A model generated the notes under the pieces. It had not been told where the DNA came from. It saw nothing but the letters and a program-made list of their open reading frames with translations, and did no database searches. From Rhodopirellula sp. (GTDB taxonomy: Bacteria; Planctomycetota; Planctomycetia; Pirellulales; Pirellulaceae), in contig JAHELS010000001.1 of assembly GCA_024644085.1 (NCBI GenBank), positions 1 through 64,000 on the forward strand: 64,000 nt of DNA, given 5' to 3'. The translations under genes and the position numbers were made by a program. Of the stretch, positions 45,631 through 54,263 are shown piece after piece. Each line of letters begins with the position of its first letter. Within the stretch, counting starts at the first letter, position 1.

Positions 45631-46468
45631 TCAGCGCGTAGGTCAGAATGTTGATCGTGATGGCATAAGCATCGATTGAAAACCGGTCGAAGAACTCCTT
45701 GGATTCTCCCTCGCGTTCCCATCCGTCGGCGATGTCGGTGTTGTGCGTGGCAACGGCCATCAATCGTCCCTGAGCGTCAAACAATCCCATGAAGTGAACC
45801 GTGCCGACTCCGGCGACACCGCCGCTGGGATACCGATGCACGCCGGGCGGGTCGGTCGACATGCCGGACTGAGCAAAGAAGATTCTCGCCGGCACCTGCG
45901 GACACTCTTTGAGTTGATAGACAATCGACATGATCGGGTGATCCCGGCCAACCGGTCGCCAGCGCCATGCCTTGGGCAATCCCCGGACGTTGAAGGCAAA
46001 GTTGTGCCACTCGGCATCACCCCAGAAATCGTCGACCCACAGAAATCCCCCGGCACCGAGATACCGCTCCAGTGCGGCCAGTTCCGAAGGCGAGAGTTTC
46101 TGCCAACCGACGTCACTCATGAAGATGAACGGATGATCGAGCAACGCGTCGTCGGTCAACCGCAACACGACCGGCTCCGGATTGACACGCATCGACGTTA
46201 ACTCGCCGAGCCTGAGGATCAGGTTTTTCTCGGCACGTGGGTAGTCCGTCTCCCAACGTTCCCAGTCGCGGCCTTCGTATCGATACCACGATTCGCCAAA
46301 ACCACCGGTGCTCTCGTACTTGATGCGGACAAACGTAAAAGCGTCTGTATCGGTCGTCTGCGAAACGATGGTGCGGTCCGAGTCCGCCAACAGGAACGGC
46401 CCGCACAGGGTCGCCCACGCGAGGAGACTTGCAATACAGATCAGGCGACGAAGCGAATCTTCGAACAT
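45623..46468 (-). CDS. Exported DUF4159 domain protein
   Basis: A 281-residue exported protein of the DUF4159 family, common and unexplained in planctomycetes. A signal peptide (RLICIASLLAWATLCGPFLLADS) precedes FTFVRIKYESTGGFG, DYPRAEKNLILRLGELTSM, HPFIFMSDVGWQKLSPSELAALERYLGAGGFLWVDDFWG and HPIMSIVYQLKECPQVP, all family landmarks; the fold is thought to be like a class I amidotransferase or ThuA. The start is ATG at 46468. The C-terminus (TYALTH) ends inside the tandem repeat. Confidence 0.85.
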   Translation of the reverse strand: MFEDSLRRLICIASLLAWATLCGPFLLADSDRTIVSQTTDTDAFTFVRIKYESTGGFGESWYRYEGRDWERWETDYPRAEKNLILRLGELTSMRVNPEPVVLRLTDDALLDHPFIFMSDVGWQKLSPSELAALERYLGAGGFLWVDDFWGDAEWHNFAFNVRGLPKAWRWRPVGRDHPIMSIVYQLKECPQVPARIFFAQSGMSTDPPGVHRYPSGGVAGVGTVHFMGLFDAQGRLMAVATHNTDIADGWEREGESKEFFDRFSIDAYAITINILTYALTH

Positions 46469-46563
46469 GTCACGAGTTTAACAGACACGTCCGCGGGGCT
46501 TGCGGAATTTCATCCTTCCAACTCTTTGTTATTTGTGACCTCACGCACAGCGTATGCTCGGCT

Positions 46564-47529
46564 CTACTCCTGCACGGTACCGCTCTTTCGCCTCCAACGA
46601 TCAGCAACAACGGTGTCAATCACAAGCTGGCCGAGGTGGTAGACGATCATCGGTACGACACTGACGCCACAGTCGATCGCAATTTGCAATCCGACCATCA
46701 GCGTTTTTTGGCTGCCCGCGATTCCAACCGCAATCTGACTTTCCCTCGACATTTTGAAACGTTTCGCCGTGATGATTCCGAGCGACAAAGCAACACAGTG
46801 GACGACGACGGCGGATGCGAGCACGATCGCCGCAGCAAACCAACTTGCCGATGCCTCGACCGCTTCGCCGCCAGCCCCCTCAGCAGCGCTGCCGCTGGCA
46901 ACCGCGCCGAACACGACCATCACCAGGATCCCGACCTGTCCCAACAGGGAGAGACGCTGCTTTTGGCGGTCGGCCCATTTGCCAGCGCCGGCACGCCGCA
47001 TCAACTGTGCGAGTACCAGCGGCGCGACGACAATGATTGCGAGCTTTCTGACCTGCGCGACCGCATCGATCTCGGCCTGCTGCGCCAGTACCAACCAAAT
47101 ACCAAGTGGCACGACGATCACGCAGGCCAAATTGGTGACCACCGTGGTCATCATCGCGATCGAATCGTCACCGCCTGCCTTGCGAGTCCAAACCGACGCC
47201 GACGCCAGAGTACATGGCACGATTGCCGTGACGAACAAGCCTCCGAAAAGCTTCTCAGGCAGTAGCCACATCGTCGGAAGACAGAGCAAAGGTACAAGCA
47301 AAACGTTCGCAAGGATCGCGATCACCGACGGCAGCGGCTTGGTAATGCTCTTGCGAATCGTCTCGGCGCGAAGCGTCACCCCCATTGCCCACATCACAAT
47401 GAACACGATTCCGCTGCGCAGCAGAGACATTTCGAGCAACGGCGCCAGCGGATCTGCGGCGAAGTAACCCGCGGCGAAGCAAACCGCTAATGCTGTCAAA
47501 AACCAATGCTTTGTGAGACTTGCCCACAT
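46564..47529 (-). CDS. Bile acid:sodium symporter (BASS) family transporter
   Basis: A 321-residue membrane protein with about ten segments of the BASS/SBF family, sodium-coupled carriers of organic acids (pantoate and pyruvate carriers are known members). Seen: IVFIVMWAMGVTLRAETI, LVPLLCLPTMWLLPEKLFGGLFVTAIVPCTLASASVWTRKAGGD, MTTVVTNLACVIVVPLGIWLVL, and the late IAVGIAGSQKTLMVGLQIAI, corresponding to the two sodium-site crossovers. Substrate unknown. ATG at 47529. Divergent from the next gene. Confidence 0.85.
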   Translation of the reverse strand: MWASLTKHWFLTALAVCFAAGYFAADPLAPLLEMSLLRSGIVFIVMWAMGVTLRAETIRKSITKPLPSVIAILANVLLVPLLCLPTMWLLPEKLFGGLFVTAIVPCTLASASVWTRKAGGDDSIAMMTTVVTNLACVIVVPLGIWLVLAQQAEIDAVAQVRKLAIIVVAPLVLAQLMRRAGAGKWADRQKQRLSLLGQVGILVMVVFGAVASGSAAEGAGGEAVEASASWFAAAIVLASAVVVHCVALSLGIITAKRFKMSRESQIAVGIAGSQKTLMVGLQIAIDCGVSVVPMIVYHLGQLVIDTVVADRWRRKSGTVQE

Positions 47530-47689
47530 ACTGCAATCTTCCCAAACGGCCTATCGGCGAATCGTCGTGCGAATCTAAGATCGCGGCTCGCCCAGAGGAA
47601 CCAACTCTGCGTAACAGGACACCGGATCGCTAGCATAGCCGAAGACTTGGCCAGGCGAGTGTGAATCCATCGGCGGGAAGGAACTCCGC

Positions 47690-49039
47690 ATGCACGAACG
47701 AACGCAGCGAGCGATCGCGCGGCTGATGTTCGTTTTCTGCTGCGCGGTGCCGACCTCGATCACGCTGATGTGCGTGATGATAACCTGGACGCCGTGGCAC
47801 CACGCCCGCACGCTGCGGACGATCGAAGGAGAACTCTCGCGCGACACCGGACTGTTGATCGAGATTGGTGATTACGAACGTCCCGCACCGAGTTCGATTC
47901 ACCTTTACGATGTTCGCGCACTTGATCCGGAAACGGGACGCGAGATAGCGCGTGTCCGAGAGGTGCACTGGGCCGCGATTGACGATGAGGTGGCGATCCT
48001 TTTGCATCAACCCGAACTCAAATCGAGCGAGCTTCGCAGCACCTGGAAATTGATACACGACCGGTTCCTGTGCCGGCCCGAGCGGACGAGTGCCGCAGTG
48101 CAGATTGCGGCCAATGATCTGACCATTCACAGCCGGACCGGGGCGCTGACGCTGCGTGACGTCGACGCCTGGATTCGTCCGTTGGAAGATTCCGTCGAAG
48201 CAACCGTTCAGTGTTTGCCGGCAATATCGCAATCGAATTCACCTTTCACAATCACGGCAAGCCGCATTCGATCGGGTGAGAGTCCATCGACCAGGTGGCT
48301 GCTCGACACCGGCGGGACCCCCCTGCCCTGCTCGGCACTGGGAGAGTACCTGCCTCCGCTGGAAAGTCTCGGCAGCGATGCAATGTTCTCCGGGACGATG
48401 CGATGGCACACCCAGGCCGGCCAGTGGTGGATTGATCTGGGCGGCTCAAGGTTCGAACAGGTTTCACTCGATCGTCTGTTCGAGAAGCATGCACATCGAC
48501 TATCGGGGACTGCGAGCATCCAATTGGAACGATGTCGGATTGAACGCAACAATCGAAAGAGCGACATCGCGGGTTCGATTCGCGCGAAGAATGGGCTGAT
48601 CGGACGATCGCTGATTCTGTCGGCCAGAGAACACCTCGGATTTAATGTTCGTTTGCCGGAGGGAATGGTCAACTCACTCGGCGACATTCCCTATGATCGC
48701 ATCGCCCTGGGGTTCAACCTGAACAACACGCAATTGCGACTCGACGGAATCTGTCGCACCGAAATTGGGTACGAAAGTTACCCGGCGGGAGTCGTGCTGT
48801 GCCTCGACGGGTACCCGCTGGTTGAATCAAACGGCGCGACGCTCGACTCGTTGAAGGTGCTGACCGCATTGGCGCCGTCGCACAGCGTGTTGGTGCCGAT
48901 GTCGGACCAGACGAGTTGGCTGGCGGACATCCTGATTCCACCCAGTCGACCGCTGCCGCGGGGCGAGCCGTCGCCGCCACGGATTCGTTCAGCGGAGAAT
49001 TGGCGAGGCGGTCCGACGATCGGCCAGCCCAACCATTAG
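47690..49039 (+). CDS. Conserved-type hypothetical protein with one N-terminal membrane segment
   Basis: A 449-residue protein. One membrane segment near the start (MFVFCCAVPTSITLMCVMITW) is followed by a soluble, probably periplasmic, beta-rich region with no catalytic motif I can name (LLIEIGDYERPAPSSIHLYDVR, VHWAAIDDEVAILLHQPEL, RTGALTLRDVDAWIRPL, SGTASIQLERCRI). The pattern of repeated short beta strands recalls AsmA-like proteins, but this is only an impression. The ATG at 47690 has GGGAAGGAA a few bases before it. The last four bases overlap the end of the convergent ResB-CcsA gene. Confidence 0.65.
   Translation: MHERTQRAIARLMFVFCCAVPTSITLMCVMITWTPWHHARTLRTIEGELSRDTGLLIEIGDYERPAPSSIHLYDVRALDPETGREIARVREVHWAAIDDEVAILLHQPELKSSELRSTWKLIHDRFLCRPERTSAAVQIAANDLTIHSRTGALTLRDVDAWIRPLEDSVEATVQCLPAISQSNSPFTITASRIRSGESPSTRWLLDTGGTPLPCSALGEYLPPLESLGSDAMFSGTMRWHTQAGQWWIDLGGSRFEQVSLDRLFEKHAHRLSGTASIQLERCRIERNNRKSDIAGSIRAKNGLIGRSLILSAREHLGFNVRLPEGMVNSLGDIPYDRIALGFNLNNTQLRLDGICRTEIGYESYPAGVVLCLDGYPLVESNGATLDSLKVLTALAPSHSVLVPMSDQTSWLADILIPPSRPLPRGEPSPPRIRSAENWRGGPTIGQPNH
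48321..48328 (-). other. KOPS-like GGGCAGGG site inside a plus-strand gene
   Basis: GGGCAGGG on the minus strand, although the gene it lies in reads plus. It therefore supports a chromosome-level orientation bias rather than codon bias of minus-strand genes. Confidence 0.4.
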
Positions 49040-52000
49040 ACCGCTGGTTTCGTACCGAATGGTACCGTCCAACGCAGCACGGCGTCGACGACCATCAACA
49101 ACAGGTGCAATCCAAAAAAGTACCCGAGGTACATGAGCGTGCCTTCGGTGAACCCATAGCTGTGGAAGCCGATCCCGAGTTCGTTGGTACCAAACCAACT
49201 CCACGCGGTCACCAGGTTGCCGACGATCGCAAGATTCGCGAAGCCGCGCGCCTTGACCATGCCGTCCCACCGGGCATGAAGCATCAACGCGTTCCAGATC
49301 ACGATCAACAGAGCGCCGTTCTCCTTGGGGTCCCAGCCCCAGAAGCGTCCCCAGCTGTCATCGGCCCAAAGACCTCCGAGCACGGTGCCGATGAAGCTGA
49401 ACAGAATTCCAAAGCAGGCTGCTCCGTAACAACACCGATAGATGTCTCGCAGCTTTTTCTCATCCTGGCCGATCCAGCCCGCGATCAGGTAGCCGATCCC
49501 GAGCGTGCCGGCGACCAGCGTTGCCACGTAACCCAGTGTTACGCTGATTACATGGGTGGCCAACCAGAACTGCGTGTCAAGCACAGCTTGCAACACCGGC
49601 ATCGTGTCACCCGTATTCAATCCGTAGGCGACTAACAATGTCAGTGCGCCCGCGGCGGAAGAAACTATGTTGCCGATACCGTACTTGAAGATTCTCTCGA
49701 CCACCAATCCAAACAACACAGCGGCCCAACCGATGAAAACGGCCGACGAATAGATATTGATAACGGGCGCCCGTCCGGTGATTGCAATTCGACACAGAAT
49801 CGCCGCAGTGTGAATGACAACGGCCACCGCCAGCGCTCCCCAAACCGCCTGACGCAGTCGTGGCAAGTTCACCGCGAAATAAACCAGCCCCATCACCAAC
49901 GTGATCAGGTAAAGCACCATCGCAACGCCGGTGGGCCAGTTGGATTGCATCCACCGCTCAAGCGACACCAGACCCGGGCGATAACCGGGAACCATGTAGG
50001 CCTTGACCGAGGCAAGATGCTGGTCAACGGCATCATTGAACGCCTCGGTGTCCTGGTCGCCATACGACTTGATCATCTCGCTGAAAGTTTCGATGCCCGC
50101 CGGCGGCGGAGCGTCGTCCGAGTCGGAACCACTCAGTGCCAATTCGCGGTAGTGATTGAAGAAGGCCGATCCGAACGCAGACCATTTGGGATCATTGACC
50201 GTATCGGCAGCCACTTCCTCCGACGGCGGAATGATGGCCGGCGCGGGCATTTGGTCGAGCGCTTCCATGCGACGCTGCAAATCTCTCAACGCGAAAAGTT
50301 GCCGGGTCTGCTCGTCCGCACCGGGGAACACCCGTTCAAACTCCTCGGCCGAGATTTCCTCGGGAACGGGCAAACGGAAGGCGGCTGCCGCGAGCGTGTA
50401 TTGACGTGTTCGTCGGTCGAGTTCGAGCAGCTTGCGTTCCTTGAATGATTGATCCCGCGGGTCCTTCTCGGCCGCGGCGTCGACCATCTGGCTGACGCGT
50501 CCCCAACGCGTACCGATGTCTTCGAGCGAATAAAGCTTGCTCTCACGGCGATCGAGGCCGAGTTCGCTGCGCACCTCGTCGGCATCTATCCGGAACATCG
50601 GCAGGAACTTCAACTCTCGTCCGTCAACGGCGACCTCCATCAACCACTGTATCGCGGTCAATTTTTTCGCCGACTTTGCATCCGCGCCGCCTGAGGCGCG
50701 GGTCTTGATCGCCGCGGGGGCTGAGTCGAGGGGAAGTGAATCCTTGTTACTGATCGCCTTGAGCGTTTGACGTGCATAGGCGTCGAGCGGCATGACCCGG
50801 CCGCCGAACTGGGTCGGAATCTTTCCCGCCGTGTAAAAGTCGTACTGGTCCGCACGGCTGGCGGGCCGCATGCTTTGCATGACGGCCTGCCACGGCACGA
50901 GCATGTAAATCGCCAAGAGGACGAAACCGGCCACGGTCAGCAGCACCGGGCGGTTCGAAGGCGGCGACTGGTTGAACTCGGCCAGGTCGGCCCGTTGCTT
51001 GCGAGTCTCCCGTTCGCGTCGCCTCAGGAAGCGTGTCAACGTACCCATGAAATGGGCCAGCATTCCCAGCCCCGTGATGCTGCAGGCAACGTAAGGAATC
51101 AACCATCCCGAATTTTGAACGACCTGGATTCCGGTCATTTCCTTACCGCCCGGCAACGGTGTGTAGCTTGATTGGTAGAACGTTTCACCACGGTAGCGGA
51201 GCGGATTATTCATCCAGACTCGTTCTTTTCGGTCCTCGCCCGTTTCCACGTCGACGATGCGAATGAATGACGAATAATCACGAGGCGTATCGGTTCCGCT
51301 GTAATTGACCCGGCGAACGTCCTCGAGCTGAATCCAGTAAGGTTTTACTTCGCGATGAAACTTCAAGCCGAACTGGTAAGTCGTTTCGTCAACCGCTACG
51401 GTGTCGTAGAAATCCTTCGAGTTTACATCCGGCATCAACATTTCCCGGTCCGAAATCAATTGGCTGACGAGATGCTTGCCGAGCGATTCGCCCGACTCTT
51501 TATCGAGTAATTCGACATAGGCCGAAGCGAGATTCATGTCGCTGTCGGTGCCGCCCGACTTTGTGGTTTCGACGGCCCTCACGTCGAGTCCAACGCCCCG
51601 GTCGGCGAGGTTGTCATCCGTAACGTCTTTGAGCGATGAATTCTCGTAGAAAGCCAGCACGCGGACGTCGACCGGCAGCGCCGGGTCACTGATCACCGCC
51701 TCGGATCGACTCGCGGACTTCAGCCGACTGCCTGGAATCGCGATGACTTGGTCGCGTCCCCCCACGTCCTCGATAAAAGCCAATTCGATCAGATCAAGAT
51801 TCACCAGCGTGTTGGATGATTGGCCTTCGACCAAACTCAACCTCTGTTCCAATTGCCGGTCGCCAAACGCAAACTGGCCCACCATCAACAATGCGACGCC
51901 CAAGTGCAACAGAACATTGCCACCCTGTTTGTCAAAGACAAACAAACATCCAATCATCAGAACCACGCCGGCACCAAGCCCCTTGGTCAATTGCCAAACA

Positions 52001-52692
52001 ATTCTCAGACCGGGGTCGCCAATGCGAAAGCCGGTGGCCAGCGAATACACAATGCAGATTCCGATGACGGCAGCGATCGTGTAGGCAATCGACTTGATCG
52101 TCGGGTTCGATACGCGAGTACCGGCCACGCCAACACTGCAACCCAAAACCGTCAGTGCTGCCAGCACCGCCGCCCACAACAATTCGTAGCTGATCGGAGG
52201 CGTGCCCTGTAATCCGTCGCTGCTGTGCCCGGCAACGATCACAGCTGCCGCCAGCAAGGCACCGGCGAGAATCAAACCGAGACCTGCGGCGAGCCTGGTC
52301 CCCTTGGCGTGGATGTGGAATCGGGTCACCTTGGCTGCGACCAAATTGATCATCAACAGCAGCCCAATCAGCGCACCGCCGGGAAACGGGATAACGCCTC
52401 GTATCGGGCTCTCGTGCGGATAGAACGCCTGGGGAAAGAAATCGTCAATATGCAGCGGTGCGATCCAAGACATGAAGTACCGCTGCTTGACCTCGAACAT
52501 GTTCATTTCATCCTGTGCGAGCGTTCCCACCAGCACAGTAATCATCGAAAGGGCAAACAGAGCTACGGTCAACTTGAGCGACCCCAGTGCACCGCCTACA
52601 TGGCTGCAGATTGCGCCGAGGGAATCCCAGTCACCGGCGGAATCCCTGTTGCCGGGATTGGGGGAGACAGATTCAGAAGCAGCAGTCGCCAT
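49036..52692 (-). CDS. Fused cytochrome c biogenesis protein ResB-CcsA
   Basis: A 1218-residue system II cytochrome c synthetase, joining haem to apocytochromes outside the cytoplasmic membrane. Residues about 30-565 are ResB-like: GSLKLTVALFALSMITVLVGTLAQDEMNMFEV, a large periplasmic loop and RYRGETFYQSSYTPLPGG, ending before HFMGTLTRFLRRR. After another segment (LLTVAGFVLLAIYMLVPW) comes a soluble stretch of about 330 residues, then CcsA (about 930-1205) with the haem-handling WWD-type motif DDSWGRFWGWDPKENGALLIVIWNALMLHARWDG and histidines in ATHVISVTLGYVA. It should mature the dihaem cytochrome at 37-38 kb. Confidence 0.93.
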   Translation of the reverse strand: MATAASESVSPNPGNRDSAGDWDSLGAICSHVGGALGSLKLTVALFALSMITVLVGTLAQDEMNMFEVKQRYFMSWIAPLHIDDFFPQAFYPHESPIRGVIPFPGGALIGLLLMINLVAAKVTRFHIHAKGTRLAAGLGLILAGALLAAAVIVAGHSSDGLQGTPPISYELLWAAVLAALTVLGCSVGVAGTRVSNPTIKSIAYTIAAVIGICIVYSLATGFRIGDPGLRIVWQLTKGLGAGVVLMIGCLFVFDKQGGNVLLHLGVALLMVGQFAFGDRQLEQRLSLVEGQSSNTLVNLDLIELAFIEDVGGRDQVIAIPGSRLKSASRSEAVISDPALPVDVRVLAFYENSSLKDVTDDNLADRGVGLDVRAVETTKSGGTDSDMNLASAYVELLDKESGESLGKHLVSQLISDREMLMPDVNSKDFYDTVAVDETTYQFGLKFHREVKPYWIQLEDVRRVNYSGTDTPRDYSSFIRIVDVETGEDRKERVWMNNPLRYRGETFYQSSYTPLPGGKEMTGIQVVQNSGWLIPYVACSITGLGMLAHFMGTLTRFLRRRERETRKQRADLAEFNQSPPSNRPVLLTVAGFVLLAIYMLVPWQAVMQSMRPASRADQYDFYTAGKIPTQFGGRVMPLDAYARQTLKAISNKDSLPLDSAPAAIKTRASGGADAKSAKKLTAIQWLMEVAVDGRELKFLPMFRIDADEVRSELGLDRRESKLYSLEDIGTRWGRVSQMVDAAAEKDPRDQSFKERKLLELDRRTRQYTLAAAAFRLPVPEEISAEEFERVFPGADEQTRQLFALRDLQRRMEALDQMPAPAIIPPSEEVAADTVNDPKWSAFGSAFFNHYRELALSGSDSDDAPPPAGIETFSEMIKSYGDQDTEAFNDAVDQHLASVKAYMVPGYRPGLVSLERWMQSNWPTGVAMVLYLITLVMGLVYFAVNLPRLRQAVWGALAVAVVIHTAAILCRIAITGRAPVINIYSSAVFIGWAAVLFGLVVERIFKYGIGNIVSSAAGALTLLVAYGLNTGDTMPVLQAVLDTQFWLATHVISVTLGYVATLVAGTLGIGYLIAGWIGQDEKKLRDIYRCCYGAACFGILFSFIGTVLGGLWADDSWGRFWGWDPKENGALLIVIWNALMLHARWDGMVKARGFANLAIVGNLVTAWSWFGTNELGIGFHSYGFTEGTLMYLGYFFGLHLLLMVVDAVLRWTVPFGTKPAV

Positions 52693-52741
52693 CGTCGCAC
52701 TCGTGTCAGAGGAATGTTCTTTTTTGGATCCAGCGCAGGGA

Positions 52742-53872
52742 CTAGAGATTCAATTCAAGCGATTCAAGAAATGACGCGATTGCATCCGATTGTTCCGTCA
52801 CAACCTTGGCCGGTCCGGTCATTTTCACGAATAAGCTGATGCCGTCATCAATCGGGACAATGGTGGCGTCAATCGCCGTCCCCGTCTCAGCGTCCTCGGC
52901 GGCCAAGAGAAACCGCTGCCCCGGCCGGCCATCGACCTCGACCACCTGGGCGTCGGAGAGTGCTTTGTCGACGACTTCATCGGAGACCTCACCCTCGCGC
53001 ACCTGTCCTAGCCACCGGGCAACGTTTCCGCGTAAGTCGCCTCCCGCGGGGATGACGGTTAGCTCGGCCGGCGAGTCTTCCGGACCGACGCTGAAGGCCG
53101 CCATTCGCATACTGGTCATGCGACCGTCTCGCCAACCTTCGGGACGCTGAAACTTCAATCGCGAATCGGGCTCGGGCGTCGCCGGCTCGCCGCCGCCGCC
53201 GCCACCGTCAAGGTCGGATGCCACGCGAGGCTGACCTGCAAAAGGCGGTGTCATTGGCGCAGCCGCCTCGGCAGGCGAGCCGATCAGATCGACCCACACC
53301 CCGGACGTGTCCAGCGTCGTGACTTCGAATTCTTCACCACCGCCCCATCGCTCGTCCGAAGGGCTCAAGCCGAGTTGGCCACGCCACCGATTGACATTCA
53401 TCTGGACCTGCTGGTCCCAATCCGGCTGCCGTGACAACTTCGAGATGCTGATGTCAAGTTGTTTGTCCGGTGTGTCGACATCGATCGAGGCAAATCGCAT
53501 CGGTTTTTCGCCGCCCCGCCGCCAGGTATCCGGAAGCTGGTCGAGAACCGGTTCGCCGGAATCGTTGAATTCGATGCCGCGAACGAATTGCCGAAAGGAT
53601 GATTCCACGGTGTCGATCGCGGCTTTCGGGCCGGTGACTTTGAAGAACCAAACGTCGTCGCCATGAGGCACCATGGTGGCAAGCATGCGGTCTTCACCGA
53701 GTTTCAACTGCTCGGGCACCTCGGTGGGGATCGAGTAGGTCACGATCGGTTCGGCTCGTTCACAGCCGACCATCGCCGTCGAACCGATTATCACCACCGC
53801 GACATACCACGACAGCATGCGCCTATCGCGTCCGGGACGAGGCGAAAGACTTGGAGAAAAAATACTCGACAT
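52742..53872 (-). CDS. Lipoprotein with internally duplicated domain, unknown function
   Basis: A 376-residue exported protein with a lipobox (VVIIGSTAMVGCERAE). Two halves look alike: LPDTWRRGGEKPMRFASIDVDTPDKQLDISISKL and GWRDGRMTSMRMAAFSVGPEDSPAELTVIPAGG, each followed by a VNRWRGQLGLSP / VARWLGQVREGEV segment and a beta-rich end (TTLDTSGVWVDLIGS; LFVKMTGPAKVV). A Gly-rich linker (GGGGGGEP) joins them. The start may be ATG 53872 or the one at codon 19. It ends 49 bases before the ResB-CcsA gene on the same strand and may be co-transcribed with it. Confidence 0.7.
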   Translation of the reverse strand: MSSIFSPSLSPRPGRDRRMLSWYVAVVIIGSTAMVGCERAEPIVTYSIPTEVPEQLKLGEDRMLATMVPHGDDVWFFKVTGPKAAIDTVESSFRQFVRGIEFNDSGEPVLDQLPDTWRRGGEKPMRFASIDVDTPDKQLDISISKLSRQPDWDQQVQMNVNRWRGQLGLSPSDERWGGGEEFEVTTLDTSGVWVDLIGSPAEAAAPMTPPFAGQPRVASDLDGGGGGGEPATPEPDSRLKFQRPEGWRDGRMTSMRMAAFSVGPEDSPAELTVIPAGGDLRGNVARWLGQVREGEVSDEVVDKALSDAQVVEVDGRPGQRFLLAAEDAETGTAIDATIVPIDDGISLFVKMTGPAKVVTEQSDAIASFLESLELNL

Positions 53873-54254
53873 GGCAACCTGGGCGAGAATGGCGAAATCC
53901 GTTTCGGAAAGGCTTGCTGTTGATACGTATCCCAGCGGACGACTATCGCACGGGCAAGTGGCGCACCGGCCCCCCGGGGACGACAGAAAGAATCAACCGG
54001 CCATCGGCGAGGGAGCTGGATCGAAGCTCCGACGCGACATTTCCTATAGGTAATATAAACGTCCGGCCACGTTGGTTCGTACCCAGAATTCAACCTGTGA
54101 CAGCGTGCCACAGTCGTGAAGCGTTCGCGAACACCCGGTTTTAGCTGATCAATCCGCCTGATTCGAGGCGTCTGAAACACGCAAACGAGGCTGCGGCGGT
54201 GGTCCGACTCGGGTTGGCGTCAATCCGCCCAGCGCCTTACCAGCCACCAGCGCC
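53873..54254. other. 382-base intergenic region upstream of the lipoprotein gene
   Basis: No gene seen. It includes an AT-rich TATATTACC stretch near 54045-54057 (minus strand) that might be a -10 region, an inverted repeat CTGTGAC-N5-GCCACAG at 54095-54113, and a duplicated 17-mer at 54229-54263 that runs into the stop codon of the next gene. Confidence 0.5.
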
Positions 54255-54263
54255 TTACCAGCC
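54229..54263. repeat. 17-base duplication at the stop codon of the HTH-membrane gene
   Basis: CCAGCGCCTTACCAGCC occurs at 54229-54245 and 54247-54263. The second copy contains the stop codon of the minus-strand HTH gene; the first is outside it. Confidence 0.8.

Noticed and set aside
54095-54113. CRP-like inverted repeat CTGTGAC-N5-GCCACAG
   Set aside because: The spacing differs from a CRP site (TGTGA-N6-TCACA), the symmetry is imperfect, and nothing shows a CRP-type regulator acts here.
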